DNA of 64,000 nucleotides from positions 372,001 to 436,000 of the forward strand of contig NZ_BEDT01000001.1 in the NCBI RefSeq assembly GCF_002260845.1, written 5' to 3'. Below are positions 24,880-34,052 of this stretch, piece after piece. Each line of letters begins with the position of its first letter. The first letter of the stretch is position 1. The position numbers and the translations under genes were made by a program. The stretch comes from Pseudolactococcus reticulitermitis. GTDB taxonomy: Bacteria > Bacillota > Bacilli > Lactobacillales > Streptococcaceae. The notes under the pieces were generated by a model. That model did no database searches. It was not told the DNA's origin and saw only the letters and a list, made by a program, of their open reading frames with translations.

Positions 24880-25740
24880 ATGACGGATGAACTTAAAACA
24901 AATTACGATGAATTAACATTTGAAAATATCAAACACCTTGATGAAAATGGTCAAGAATATTGGTATGCCAGAGAATTGCAACCCGTTTTAGAATATTCTC
25001 AATGGCGTCGTTTCGCTGAAACAATTGAACGGGCAAAAGTTGCAAGCAAAAATGCTGGGATCCCCGTAAACTCCAATTTTGCCGACGTTGGCAAAATGGT
25101 AAAAGTCGGTATTAGTGAACGTGAAATTGGCGATATAAAACTTTCACGATATGCCTGCTACCTCATTGTCCAAAATGGTGACCCACGAAAAGAAGTCATC
25201 GCCCTTGGTCAAAGCTACTTTGCCATCAAAACACGCCAACAAGAATTAGTCGACAATTTCAACAGCCTTGACGAAAACAACAAACGCCTTGCAATTCGTC
25301 AAGAAATGAAAGAGCATAATAAATCATTGCTTGAAGCTGCTAAAATGTCTGGCGTCACCAACTATGGTAAATTTCAAAATTTTGGTTATAAAGGTCTATA
25401 TGGCGGCATGACCAAAAAAGATATCCATGACCGAAAAGAGCTTGAGGATGGTCAAAATATCCTAGACCATATGGGAAGTGCCGAGTTAGCCGCTAACCTT
25501 TTCCGTGCCACCCAAACCGATGAAGTCTTACGAAGTAGGCAATTATCTGATGAAGAACTTGCCAACGAAACACACTTTAATGTTGGTAAGACTATCAGAA
25601 AAACAATGGAAGAATTAGGGACAACCATGCCTGAAAATCTACCAACGCCAAGCGAAAGCATCAATGAGTTGAAAAAAGCTCAAAAAAATAAGCTGAAAAA
25701 TCAAACTAATGATGATCAACTTTCTCTTTTTGACGATTAA
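24880..25740 (+). CDS. dinD: DinD-like DNA damage-inducible protein
   Basis: 286 residues from the ATG at 24880, chosen for GGAG 6 nt upstream (an alternative start lies 33 nt earlier). The conserved N terminus is YWYARELQPVLEYSQWRRFAETIERAK. KLSRYACYLIVQNGDPRKEVIALGQSYFA and GMTKKDIHDRK are family blocks. E. coli DinD (about 274 residues) disassembles RecA filaments. In a prophage it could tune SOS induction. The first half also resembles BRO/antirepressor N domains. Confidence 0.85.
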   Translation: MTDELKTNYDELTFENIKHLDENGQEYWYARELQPVLEYSQWRRFAETIERAKVASKNAGIPVNSNFADVGKMVKVGISEREIGDIKLSRYACYLIVQNGDPRKEVIALGQSYFAIKTRQQELVDNFNSLDENNKRLAIRQEMKEHNKSLLEAAKMSGVTNYGKFQNFGYKGLYGGMTKKDIHDRKELEDGQNILDHMGSAELAANLFRATQTDEVLRSRQLSDEELANETHFNVGKTIRKTMEELGTTMPENLPTPSESINELKKAQKNKLKNQTNDDQLSLFDD

Positions 25741-25748
25741 GTATACTT

Positions 25749-25794
25749 AAAAAAAGCGCCACCCACTCCCCGACCAAAGTTTGTGAGTAACGCT
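25749..25794 (-). terminator. Minus-strand intrinsic terminator between dinD and int
   Basis: Minus strand: AGCGTTACTCAC pairs with GTGGGTGGCGCT (12 pairs including G-U) around a 16-nt loop, then seven T. It would stop leftward antisense transcription entering the lysogeny genes from the int/hup side. It works poorly as a plus-strand terminator because no U-tract follows. Confidence 0.65.
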
Positions 25795-25865
25795 TATCAT
25801 CATAATGCACTATTGCTAGTGTTTTTACTATCCCCATTTTACCATAGAAAGCGAGCAGAAATCAA

Positions 25866-27011
25866 ATGTGGTCACAACAAATACCAAACGGCAGATACCA
25901 ATATTTTGAAAGATACATCGACCCATACACTGAAAAAATGGTGCGGATCAGTGTCACACTAGATGGAAATAGCAGGTCAATGCAAAAGCAAGCTGCGTTA
26001 TTGTTAAACGAAAAAATCAGTCGTAAGCTAAACGAGTTATCCACAACCGATGCGTTGCTTCTGGATGTCTCAAAAGAATGGTGGGAACAGTACAAAAAGA
26101 CGCTAAAACAATCTTCAATCAGCTCAATGACTAGCGGGGTAAATTATCTGCTCAATACGATTAACCCGCATACAAAAATTAAAAATGTCAATGTCAAATT
26201 CATCCAAAATATTATCAACGATGATAATATCAAACGCTCACAACTCGAAAGAATAAAATCAGTCCTAAACCTCATTTTTGACTATGCCGTAACCCTAGAA
26301 TATGTCACAGACAATCCAGCAAGGCGCGCGAAACTTCCTAAGCGCGTCAAGACACTTGAAGACCTAGAAAAAGTTAACAACAAATACTTGGAGCAATCCG
26401 AGCTTTCTGACATTCTAGCAGAGCTATATAGACGACCAGATACTTACCGTCACGGTTTACTCGCCGAATTCATGAGCCTCAACGGGTGCAGAATGGGCGA
26501 GGCAATAGCCTTGAAATATGACAATTACCACAAATCAGATAAGACCATTGATATACATGGTACTTTAGATACGACTGTTGGTTATGCCAAAGGCGACAAG
26601 ACAACCCCGAAAACAGTTAGTAGTTATCGAACAGTAGAGTTGAGCGATAGGGAAATAGCCATTATAGATGAAATGATAGCCATATCTCAAACAGAAAAAA
26701 TGATAAATCCCACCTACCACAATATGGGCTTTATTTTCGTTTCTAACAGCGGTATCCCTATTCAGATAAACTCATTCAACCTAACCTTAAAAAGAGCTAA
26801 TACACGCCTTAAAACGCCGATAAAAAAGAATTTTAGCTCACACATCTTCAGACACAGTCTGGTCAGCTTTCTAGCTGAAAATAATGTGCCATTAAAGGCA
26901 ATTATGGATAGAGTGGGGCACTCGCATAGCAGCAAAACGACAAGCGAAATATACACCCACGTAACAGAAAACATGAAGTCAAGCATCATAGATATCCTAA
27001 ACGCCAAATAG
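25866..27011 (+). CDS. int: Prophage tyrosine integrase
   Basis: 381 residues. N-terminal arm-binding and core-binding (SAM-like) regions, then the catalytic domain: Arg in SLNGCRMGEAIALK, HIFRHSLVSFLAE (HxxR), GHSHSSKTTSEIYTHV (H...Y nucleophile). It integrates and excises the prophage, and lies at the prophage end next to hup. The gap upstream holds a minus-strand terminator. The stop codon lies in the loop of its own terminator. Confidence 0.95.
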   Translation: MWSQQIPNGRYQYFERYIDPYTEKMVRISVTLDGNSRSMQKQAALLLNEKISRKLNELSTTDALLLDVSKEWWEQYKKTLKQSSISSMTSGVNYLLNTINPHTKIKNVNVKFIQNIINDDNIKRSQLERIKSVLNLIFDYAVTLEYVTDNPARRAKLPKRVKTLEDLEKVNNKYLEQSELSDILAELYRRPDTYRHGLLAEFMSLNGCRMGEAIALKYDNYHKSDKTIDIHGTLDTTVGYAKGDKTTPKTVSSYRTVELSDREIAIIDEMIAISQTEKMINPTYHNMGFIFVSNSGIPIQINSFNLTLKRANTRLKTPIKKNFSSHIFRHSLVSFLAENNVPLKAIMDRVGHSHSSKTTSEIYTHVTENMKSSIIDILNAK

Positions 27012-27020
27012 GCGTTTTTA
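26999..27020 (+). terminator. Terminator of the prophage integrase gene
   Basis: AAACGCC-aaata-GGCGTTT followed by TTA. The int stop codon TAG (27009-27011) lies in the loop and arm of the hairpin. Confidence 0.65.
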
Positions 27021-27025
27021 TATTT

Positions 27026-27047
27026 TGTGCCATATATGTGCCATATG
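27026..27047. repeat. Tandem 11-bp repeats beside the prophage integrase
   Basis: TGTGCCATATA followed directly by TGTGCCATATG: two direct repeats one helical turn apart, just beyond int and before hup. Likely integrase arm-type sites or part of the att region. Confidence 0.5.
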
Positions 27048-27061
27048 AATGCCCGAACCAA

Positions 27062-27092
27062 CAAAAAAACAACCACAGAGCCCTGTGGTTGT
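27062..27092 (-). terminator. Terminator of hup
   Basis: Minus strand ACAACCACAG-ggct-CTGTGGTTGT, ten perfect pairs, followed by seven T. It lies 18 nt after the hup stop. The phage attachment site may be in or near it. Confidence 0.85.
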
Positions 27093-27110
27093 CATATGCT
27101 AGACGTTGAA

Positions 27111-27386
27111 TTATTTAACAGCGTCTTTCAAAGCTTTACCAGCTTTGAATGCAGGAACAGTTGTTGCTGCAATTTTGATTGAGTCTCCAGTTTGTGGGTT
27201 GCGACCTTCACGAGCTGCACGTTCGCGAGTTTCGAATGTACCAAAACCGATGAGTTGAACTTTTTCACCTTTTGCAAGGAATTCAGAAACTGAAGCGAAA
27301 ACAGCGTTTACTGCTTTTTCAGCGTCTTTTTTAGTCAAATCTGCAGATTCTGCAACTTTTGCGATCAATTCTTGTTTGTTAGCCAT
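27111..27386 (-). CDS. hup: DNA-binding protein HU
   Basis: 91 residues: the histone-like HU dimer that bends and compacts DNA. Complete family pattern: [34 protein letters not shown] (the DNA-contacting beta arm) and [21 protein letters not shown]. The ATG at 27386 has GGAGG about 11 nt upstream. A TTG start at 27404 would add six non-family residues. The prophage is inserted next to its 3' end but the coding sequence is intact. Confidence 0.97.
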   Translation of the reverse strand: MANKQELIAKVAESADLTKKDAEKAVNAVFASVSEFLAKGEKVQLIGFGTFETRERAAREGRNPQTGDSIKIAATTVPAFKAGKALKDAVK

Positions 27387-27432
27387 TTTAAAAATGTCCT
27401 CCAATAATTATTTTTACCCTCAGGCAAACTTT

Positions 27433-27461
27433 ATTATAGCAAGTAACGACCATTAAAGCAA
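27433..27461 (-). promoter_or_regulatory. Promoter of hup
   Basis: Minus strand TTGCTT (27456-27461), 17 nt, TATAAT (27433-27438). The start lies about 40 nt before the hup ATG. Confidence 0.65.
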
Positions 27462-27463
27462 GT

Positions 27464-27483
27464 AAAAACCGCTATTCTAGCGA
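27464..27483 (-). terminator. Terminator of the YpmS-like gene
   Basis: Minus strand CGCTA-gaa-TAGCG followed by GTTTTTAC, placed between the YpmS-like gene end and the hup promoter. Confidence 0.55.
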
Positions 27484-27519
27484 TTTTAAAGGTATTTTTA
27501 CATAAAAAGCGCTATTTAT

Positions 27520-28092
27520 TTACTTTTGCATCAAGTTAAAGACAAATTTATCGTTTTTCAAGTCAAGTTTGTTAGCCTCTAAAAAAGTATCCTTAGCCAG
27601 CGCAATTTGCGGTAAATTGATTAAAACTTCTTGTTTCTCTGATTCAATGGTCACAAATTTAGGTAAATCGTAAGAACCCTTGATATAATTTAGAACAGTC
27701 TTAGTCGGTAAACTCAAGGTCCCAATGGAAATGCTACTGACTTTCAGATCAACTAAGCCATCATTTAAGGCATAAGGTTCAAAATAGACATATAAGGGGA
27801 TATCTTTCCCAAATAGTTGATAAGAGCCCTCAAGGACGGCTTTATCAGACAGATAGAACTTATAGCTCATCTTTTCCCCTTGGAAGTCTCCTAGATATTT
27901 GTTAATGACCGTATTCAGTTGCTCTGTATTGGTTGAGATTTCTGCAACTTTATTGACGCCTTTGATGACACTCACCTTGTCCAATACTTTTTGATCACGA
28001 TGTTTGGTAATTTGAAAGCCAACGACCGCAACGAAAGCGATATTAATCGCTAGTATCAGCAAAAAGAGATATTTCCAGTACTTATTTTTCAT
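27520..28092 (-). CDS. YpmS-family membrane-anchored protein (DUF2140)
   Basis: 190 residues from the ATG at 28092 (AAGGAG 7 nt upstream). One N-terminal membrane helix (WKYLFLLILAINIAFVAVVGF), then an extracellular beta-rich domain (KMSYKFYLSDKAVLEGSYQLFGKDIPLYVYFEP). It overlaps the GDSL gene end by 11 nt; the pair is conserved in Firmicutes (ypmR-ypmS). Molecular role unknown. Confidence 0.85.
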   Translation of the reverse strand: MKNKYWKYLFLLILAINIAFVAVVGFQITKHRDQKVLDKVSVIKGVNKVAEISTNTEQLNTVINKYLGDFQGEKMSYKFYLSDKAVLEGSYQLFGKDIPLYVYFEPYALNDGLVDLKVSSISIGTLSLPTKTVLNYIKGSYDLPKFVTIESEKQEVLINLPQIALAKDTFLEANKLDLKNDKFVFNLMQK

Positions 28093-28945
28093 TATGATGC
28101 TCCTTGTAAGCTTCAGCGACTGCGTCACTCATGATTTGATAGCCGATATTATTGGGATGAAAATGATCTTCCTCAAACAGCGCATTATTCGTTATCGTTT
28201 GAACGGTGCCATCGCTAGTCGTCACGCCTTGACTACCATCTACCCCTTGATAAAGCAGGTCGTTAATCGGGACAAAGTACATCTTCTTTTGCTGGGCAAT
28301 GGTCGCCTGTGTTGCTTGGTTCCAATGGTCGATGATATCTTGCATCTCCGTGATATCGGGGAAATTGAGGTAGAAAGGGTTATAGATGCCCAAGATATAG
28401 ACCTGCGCATCTGAATTATACTTGCGGATAAAATCAAAGATTTCGGTCAACTGCTTTTGATAGGTTTGTGCTGGCTTATCAAATGAGCTCTCTGTCAGGT
28501 TCGTGAGCTGTGTTCTGATGACTTTCATGACATCATTGCCACCCACAGTGATGGTAATCACATCCGCATTTTTAATCGCTGACTGGATTTTCTTCTGATC
28601 AGTCATGCGCTTATAAATCTGAGTGGACGTATCGCCAGCCACACCAAAATTTTGCGAGACAACATTGACATCTGAGATCTCATCAATGGATTTGGCTAAT
28701 AGCGGAACAAAGCCACCTTGATTGGTCTGATCGCCAACGCCTTCTGTCAATGAATCTCCGATTGCCACATAATTCAGACGTTTCTGGGTTAAGGCAGATT
28801 TCAACTCCTTGTTAGAAAGTTCTGATCCTACTGGAATAAGTAAAAAGTGGCTAATAATGGTAAAGAGGGCAAAAATTGCCACCACGAAGACGGCAATTTC
28901 AATCAACCAACGGCGCAAACGCCCTTTGTATTTGTTTTCTTTCAT
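28082..28945 (-). CDS. SGNH/GDSL hydrolase, membrane-anchored (YpmR-like)
   Basis: 287 residues. An N-terminal membrane segment (IEIAVFVVAIFALFTIISHF) precedes the esterase fold: GDSLTEGVGD (block I, Ser nucleophile), NFGVAGDTS (block II Gly), TVGGNDVM (block III Asn) and EEDHFHPNNIGYQ (block V Asp-His). Extracytoplasmic lipase/esterase of unknown substrate, paired with the YpmS-like protein. Confidence 0.92.
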   Translation of the reverse strand: MKENKYKGRLRRWLIEIAVFVVAIFALFTIISHFLLIPVGSELSNKELKSALTQKRLNYVAIGDSLTEGVGDQTNQGGFVPLLAKSIDEISDVNVVSQNFGVAGDTSTQIYKRMTDQKKIQSAIKNADVITITVGGNDVMKVIRTQLTNLTESSFDKPAQTYQKQLTEIFDFIRKYNSDAQVYILGIYNPFYLNFPDITEMQDIIDHWNQATQATIAQQKKMYFVPINDLLYQGVDGSQGVTTSDGTVQTITNNALFEEDHFHPNNIGYQIMSDAVAEAYKEHHNEK

Positions 28946-28996
28946 AGTCTTTCCTATTGCATGTTGCGCAAGAACGATTAGCGGTTAGTTCCCAGC

Positions 28997-29827
28997 TTAT
29001 TCAAACTCAATCATCAGTGCCCAAGCACCTGGTCCAGTATGTGTCGCAACCGTTGAGTTAGTGTCTAAAATTGAAATTTGTTTGCCCACAAGAGGTTGAA
29101 GCTTATCTCTCATCAACTCAGAAAAAGTTATATTTTCTGCGTGTGAAATGCCAATCTCCTTGATTTTTCGAGTGGCGATTTTCTCTGAAAACTCATCCAA
29201 CCATTTTTGGAAAGTCTTGTTCCCACGACCTTTTAAAATTGGTACTAATGAGGTATCGACTAGCGCCATGACCACTTTAATATTTAAAATCCCACTGAGC
29301 ATTCCCGTCACACGGTTCACGCGCCCACCCTTGACCAAATTATCAAGGTTAGAAATCCCGATATAAAGCTCCGTATTCTGTTTAGTTGTTTCGATTGCTG
29401 CTAGAATTTCTGCTTTTGTCGCACCAGCTGCTGCCATTTTCGCCGCCTCGATGACTTGGAACTTCAAGCCTTGGTCGATAAAGTCGCTATCGATGACCGT
29501 CACATCTGCATTTGAGAGCATGGCACCTTGGCGCGCCGCTTCTACCGTACCAGATAAGGCCTTGGTCAAATGGATACTGATGATTTGGCTACCGTCTTGG
29601 GCTAATTTATCGTAAGTTTCCGAGAATACCCCAACTGGTGGTTGAGATGTTTTAGGCAGATTCTTGCTGACCTTCATTTTTGCCATGAATTGGTCTGCGG
29701 ATAAATCGGTATCCTGATACAGGACACCGTCAATCAAAATCGCTAAGGGCACAATCGTAATCCCGTATTTTTCAATCAGTTCTGGCTCAACTGTAATCGT
29801 TGAGTCCGTCACAATTTTTATCGTCAT
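28997..29827 (-). CDS. DegV family fatty-acid-binding protein
   Basis: 276 residues with the DegV N terminus KIVTDSTITVEPELIEKYGI, KTSQPPVG (lipid carboxylate loop) and ISIHLTKALSGTVEAARQGA. Family members bind fatty acids, some as FakB subunits of fatty acid kinase. No partner gene is adjacent. Length is normal. Confidence 0.93.
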   Translation of the reverse strand: MTIKIVTDSTITVEPELIEKYGITIVPLAILIDGVLYQDTDLSADQFMAKMKVSKNLPKTSQPPVGVFSETYDKLAQDGSQIISIHLTKALSGTVEAARQGAMLSNADVTVIDSDFIDQGLKFQVIEAAKMAAAGATKAEILAAIETTKQNTELYIGISNLDNLVKGGRVNRVTGMLSGILNIKVVMALVDTSLVPILKGRGNKTFQKWLDEFSEKIATRKIKEIGISHAENITFSELMRDKLQPLVGKQISILDTNSTVATHTGPGAWALMIEFE

Positions 29828-29900
29828 TGTTAAAAAACTCTTTTCTGTCGGAAGCGACTTAAAAATAAAAACAATTATTTTCTAGTAATCTCCAAAAATA

Positions 29901-29957
29901 TGTTATACTTGAGATGAAGTAGTTTTCAAAACTAGATGGTAGAATTTGAACTACTTC
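29901..29957 (+). promoter_or_regulatory. Extended -10 promoter and 5' hairpin of trhA
   Basis: TGTTATACT (29901-29909) is an extended -10 with a poor -35. The start would fall near 29916, where a hairpin begins: GAAGTAG-TT-TTCAAA pairs with TTTGAACTACTTC (29916-29957, 13 pairs with a 2-nt bulge). The mRNA would therefore begin with a hairpin about 85 nt before the TTG start. Confidence 0.45.
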
Positions 29958-30041
29958 CAAGATTATTATATCAAATTTTGAGTAAAATTTCTCAATTTAT
30001 CACATTGCTTTTTATTCGCATAATATAGAAAAAGGTGTCTT

Positions 30042-30683
30042 TTGAAAAATTCCAAGGCTTACATCATTACAAATGAAGTTTTTAATGCCGTCACACACGG
30101 TATCGGATTTGGCTTTGCGGTCGCAGGATTGGTTTTGCTTATCCTCAAGGGCGTTGCAAACCATTCCGCACTACAAGTCGTCAGTTATACCATTTATGGG
30201 TCGACACTCGTACTGCTCTTTCTTTTTTCGACACTCTTTCACAGTCTCATCTTTACCAAAGCGCATCAAGTTTTCCAAGTTTTTGACCATTCTTCGATTT
30301 ATCTTTTGATTGCGGGGACTTATACGCCTTATTGCTCGATTACGCTCAATGGTTGGCTGGGTTGGACCTTATTTGCCATCGTTTGGGCGTGCGCCATCAC
30401 AGGTATCGTCCTCAAATCTGTTTTTCTACCTAAATGGGACCACGTGCCACGCCTGTCAACGGTCTTATATGTCATCATGGGCTGGCTCATCGTCTTTGCC
30501 TTGAAACCACTCTGGGACGCCTTGCCACACACGGGCGTCTGGCTCCTCTTTATCGGCGGTGTGCTCTACACTTGCGGCGCCTTCTTCTACTCGCTCAAAT
30601 TTCCCTATGCTCACGTGGTCTGGCATTTATTCGTCATTGCAGCAGCTGTGCTCATGTGGCTCTCGGTTTATAAATTTATCTAA
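30042..30683 (+). CDS. Hemolysin III/TrhA family membrane protein
   Basis: 213 residues and seven predicted membrane helices. Family motifs: EVFNAVTHGIGFG (N-terminal His), FSTLFHSLIFTKA and FDHSSIYLLIAGTYTPYCS, and a C-terminal His in YAHVVWHLFVIAAA. These conserved His/Asp residues are shared with the CREST/PAQR superfamily. Start is TTG at 30042 with AAAGG upstream. It has its own terminator. Role in membrane lipid homeostasis is known for TrhA, inferred here. Confidence 0.93.
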   Translation: MKNSKAYIITNEVFNAVTHGIGFGFAVAGLVLLILKGVANHSALQVVSYTIYGSTLVLLFLFSTLFHSLIFTKAHQVFQVFDHSSIYLLIAGTYTPYCSITLNGWLGWTLFAIVWACAITGIVLKSVFLPKWDHVPRLSTVLYVIMGWLIVFALKPLWDALPHTGVWLLFIGGVLYTCGAFFYSLKFPYAHVVWHLFVIAAAVLMWLSVYKFI

Positions 30684-30685
30684 AG

Positions 30686-30723
30686 ATATACGCCCCAGTC
30701 ATCCGACAAGAGGCGTATTTTTT
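30686..30723 (+). terminator. Terminator of trhA
   Basis: ATACGCC (30688-30694) pairs with GGCGTAT (30712-30718), followed by a run of T. It lies between trhA and the convergent dnaE. Confidence 0.65.
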
Positions 30724-30740
30724 GCATTAGATTAAGTCAA

Positions 30741-33700
30741 TCATCTATAAATCGCCTTATCCACATATCCCGTCAAGCGTTTCAATAAAATCTCCGACTC
30801 GTCGACGTAAATGCCTGTCATTTGTGTGGTTTTTGTGGTTTCATTATACAAAATCACAGGCGAATTGCCCGGAAACTCTCTTAAAATCTGGGCAATACGC
30901 GCATTTTTAGTCGTATCTAAAACAGCTAACCAAAGTTTTTTATCCGTCTCCACCACCTTAACCAAGCTTTCAACGATCAACTGCAAGCGGTCATTTCGCT
31001 CAGAAACCTTACCCGTCATCAAGTAAAAATCATTGACCGCCAACTCAGCTAAATAATGATGATAGCTTTCAGGAAACATGGTCACATCAAGTTCGTCCTT
31101 GGTGTCCGTCACATTTAAGAAAGCCATGGTTGCACCATTCTTCGTTCGATGTGGTTTCAAATGCGTTAGTTGAACCAAAATCGTTGTTTTTTGCCCCGTC
31201 GTAAGGGCACTAATCTCAGTAAAATTGCCTTGGCGTGTTCTTGCAATCCGCATCAGGGGATGTTCCGTCACTGCCACCCCCATCAAATCAAACTCCATCT
31301 GATATTTTTCAGCATTGCTATAATCATCATAGGCAACATAAGCAAACTTCAAATTAGTCGCCGTTTCGGAAAAAAGATCCGTCTGAAAAACAGAATTAAA
31401 GTCCAACAATTTCTTGAGATTTTCAACTAATTTCCGGCGATTGGTGTCAAAATAATCAAATGCCCCAATCTCAATCAAGGGTCTGATGACCGTTTCCTTT
31501 CGATAGTTTTCAGGTAATTTCTGAATAAAATCCTGCAACCCTGAAAATTCTCGATGCTCAATAATCCAAAGGGCTAAATCACGTGGGAAACTTTTAATCG
31601 CCCGCATGCCTAAGAAAATCTCACCATTAGATAATTTATCATAGTAGGGCATGCGATTAATCGTCGGTTGTGCCAGTTTAAAACCTAGATTTTGTGCATC
31701 ATTGAGCAGTGCGACACGCTTACTATCCCGCAACATGATTTCATAAAAGACATCTGGATAGTGCGCCTTGAAATAAGTCATTTGAACAGCCAAAGCGCCA
31801 TAACCAAAGGCATGAGACCGGTTAAAACCGTAGTTAGCAAAGCGTTCAATCAACTCATAAATCTCCGTCGCTTTTTCTGTCGTGTGGCCTTTTTTCAAAC
31901 TGCCTGCAATAAATTCAGCTTTTAACTGCTCAAATTCACTGCCTTGTTTTTTAGAAATAGCTCGTCGGAGCAAATCCGCCCGACCGAGTGAAAAACCTGC
32001 AAAAATCTGGGCAACCTGCATGATTTGTTCCTGATAAATCATAATCCCATAAGTCGGCGCTAAAATGTCAGCAATCGAGGTATCCGGATAAATAACCGTT
32101 TCCTCACCATGCCGGCGTCTGATAAATTCTGGAATGAAAGCTGAGGGTCCTGGTCTGAAAATCGAGGTCGCTGCGACCACATCCGCAAATTCTGTCGGTT
32201 TTAATTGGCGCAGAAAATTCATCATCTGAGGATTTTCAAACTGGAAAATCCCCAAAGTCTGACCCTTTCTGAAAATTTCAAGCGTCGTATCATCATTGAG
32301 GTCAATTTGGCTGATGTCGATATGTTTGTCATATCTTTCTGCCACTAAATCCCGCATGTCATTGATGAAAGTTAGGTTTTTGATACTCAGAAAGTCAAAT
32401 TTAATCAGACCAATTGCTTCAACATCATGCGCTTCAAACTGGGTAATGGGTAAGGTTTCGCCAGGTGCTAAGGGCAGGTAATCCGTCAAATCGTGGGCAG
32501 CTAGGACGACGCCCGAGGCGTGAACCGACTTCTGACGGGGCATGCCTTCTATTTTCTGCGCATAGGAAAAGATTTGCTGTAGACGAGAATCGTTAATGAT
32601 CTCAGCTCTAAAGCGATTATTTTTCTCATATTCCTGAGCGAGATTATCCGAGCGGCCAATCATACTCGAAACATGTGAAATTTCGACTTCTGTCATGCCA
32701 AAAACCTTGGCGACATCCCGAAAACTCTGTTTCATGCCAAAGGTCGAAAAAGTCATAATTTGTGCGACATGGCTACTACCATACCGATTTTTGACATAGG
32801 TCAAAATCTCAGCACGCTGATTATCTGGCATGTCAATATCAATATCGGGTAGACTGGCCCGTTCAGGATTGAGGAAACGCTCAAAGAGTAAGTTATTGGC
32901 AACGGGATCGACACCTGTAATCTGCAAAGCGTAAGCTACGAGCGAGCCTAGCGCAGAGCCACGCCCCATGCCTGTATAAATTTGTTGCGAGCGCGCATAG
33001 CGGATGACATCGGCGACAATCAAAAAATAATCGTCAAAGCCCATATCATGGATAACACTCAATTCATGGTCTAATCTAGCCTGATAGCTGGTTGAGATTA
33101 AGTTTCTAGCGGTCAAAAAAGTTTCGGCAGTTTCTCTTAGTTCATCTGCTGCTAATTTTTCAGGATTAAAGCGCGGTAAAGCCAAGGTCTCAAGTGCGAG
33201 GTCATAGCTGATTTCTGAAACCAACCGGTCTAGATTTTTCAAGCTTTCCGCATCAAATAAAGCGCGGACTTCACTTTCCGCCCGTAAAGTTTCAAAATGG
33301 TTGCTGGTCAAGCTGTCATCATACTTGGTGCCGTTTTTGATATGATGTAAAATCGCCAGTGTCTCTGCATCCGCGGCGTTTAAATACCTCACTGATAAAA
33401 AAGGAATGGTCGGCCGCAAAAAGCCTGATGCCATGGGCTGCGCCAAACCGACATAAACATCGTTTTGGGGCAAATGGGCAAGGATGCTGTCAACGGCTGA
33501 ATCCGCGGGAACGATCAGGGCAACATCGCTCAGATGACTGTGCATGTCTATCAAATCGTTATAGCCGAAGTTTTTCTTACTCGAAATGTTGTAGAGATTT
33601 TTTAAACCAGCGTTTGTTTTGGCAATAAAAGTGAAATTAATAGCGAGACCGTCCATCAAAAGCGTCGTTTCGTAACCAATGACCGGCTGAATGCCTGCCG

Positions 33701-33863
33701 CTTGGGCTTGCATGATGAATTGGTGGGCAGCATGGAGATTATCAATATCCGAAATGCCTAACGTTTGATAGCCGAGCGCTTTGGCTGCTGTGATGTAATC
33801 TGTGAGTTTGACCGTCGCGTCCATAAAACTAAAAACGGTTTTCGTATTAAGTTGGGCGTACAT
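30741..33863 (-). CDS. dnaE: DNA polymerase III subunit alpha, DnaE type
   Basis: 1,040 residues. N-terminal PHP domain is degenerate: it begins MYAQLNTKTVFSFMDA without the metal-binding HxH, as in other streptococcal DnaE. Polymerase motifs: GRGSALGSLVAYALQITGVDP, FLNPERASLPDIDIDMPD (catalytic Asp) and RPGPSAF; helix-hairpin-helix and OB-fold regions follow. In Gram-positives DnaE extends primers before PolC takes over. In many streptococci pfkA follows dnaE; here trhA converges instead. Confidence 0.97.
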   Translation of the reverse strand: MYAQLNTKTVFSFMDATVKLTDYITAAKALGYQTLGISDIDNLHAAHQFIMQAQAAGIQPVIGYETTLLMDGLAINFTFIAKTNAGLKNLYNISSKKNFGYNDLIDMHSHLSDVALIVPADSAVDSILAHLPQNDVYVGLAQPMASGFLRPTIPFLSVRYLNAADAETLAILHHIKNGTKYDDSLTSNHFETLRAESEVRALFDAESLKNLDRLVSEISYDLALETLALPRFNPEKLAADELRETAETFLTARNLISTSYQARLDHELSVIHDMGFDDYFLIVADVIRYARSQQIYTGMGRGSALGSLVAYALQITGVDPVANNLLFERFLNPERASLPDIDIDMPDNQRAEILTYVKNRYGSSHVAQIMTFSTFGMKQSFRDVAKVFGMTEVEISHVSSMIGRSDNLAQEYEKNNRFRAEIINDSRLQQIFSYAQKIEGMPRQKSVHASGVVLAAHDLTDYLPLAPGETLPITQFEAHDVEAIGLIKFDFLSIKNLTFINDMRDLVAERYDKHIDISQIDLNDDTTLEIFRKGQTLGIFQFENPQMMNFLRQLKPTEFADVVAATSIFRPGPSAFIPEFIRRRHGEETVIYPDTSIADILAPTYGIMIYQEQIMQVAQIFAGFSLGRADLLRRAISKKQGSEFEQLKAEFIAGSLKKGHTTEKATEIYELIERFANYGFNRSHAFGYGALAVQMTYFKAHYPDVFYEIMLRDSKRVALLNDAQNLGFKLAQPTINRMPYYDKLSNGEIFLGMRAIKSFPRDLALWIIEHREFSGLQDFIQKLPENYRKETVIRPLIEIGAFDYFDTNRRKLVENLKKLLDFNSVFQTDLFSETATNLKFAYVAYDDYSNAEKYQMEFDLMGVAVTEHPLMRIARTRQGNFTEISALTTGQKTTILVQLTHLKPHRTKNGATMAFLNVTDTKDELDVTMFPESYHHYLAELAVNDFYLMTGKVSERNDRLQLIVESLVKVVETDKKLWLAVLDTTKNARIAQILREFPGNSPVILYNETTKTTQMTGIYVDESEILLKRLTGYVDKAIYR

Positions 33864-34052
33864 GATAACTCCTTATATTAGTGACGTATCATTAGTGAAC
33901 ATTTGAACTGCTATCGTCCACTCTATTTGATGTTTTTCTTGCAAAATTTCCTTATTTCTATTATACTTTATTTTGAGAGAAGAAACATATCAGGACATAT
34001 CTAAAATTGTCATTTTCTATTTTAGAAGCCCCTTTAGAAAGCAGATGGTAGT

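Larger units (their letters stand above)
1..27060. mobile_element. Prophage, partial (tail end and left attachment site outside the window)
   Basis: A siphovirus-like prophage with the usual modules: packaging and head genes (about 1-7,850), late regulator and tRNA (8,050-8,750), replication (10,570-19,330), early and lytic control (19,330-21,750), and lysogeny with integrase (22,070-27,010). The integrase end abuts the 3' end of hup, so the attachment site is probably in the hup tail or terminator. I cannot define att cores because the other end lies outside the window. The broken helicase suggests the prophage may be defective for replication. Confidence 0.95.

Noticed and set aside
30741-33863. 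Mutated PHP domain in DnaE as an anomaly
   Set aside because: The missing HxH is normal for Streptococcaceae DnaE and is not a defect.
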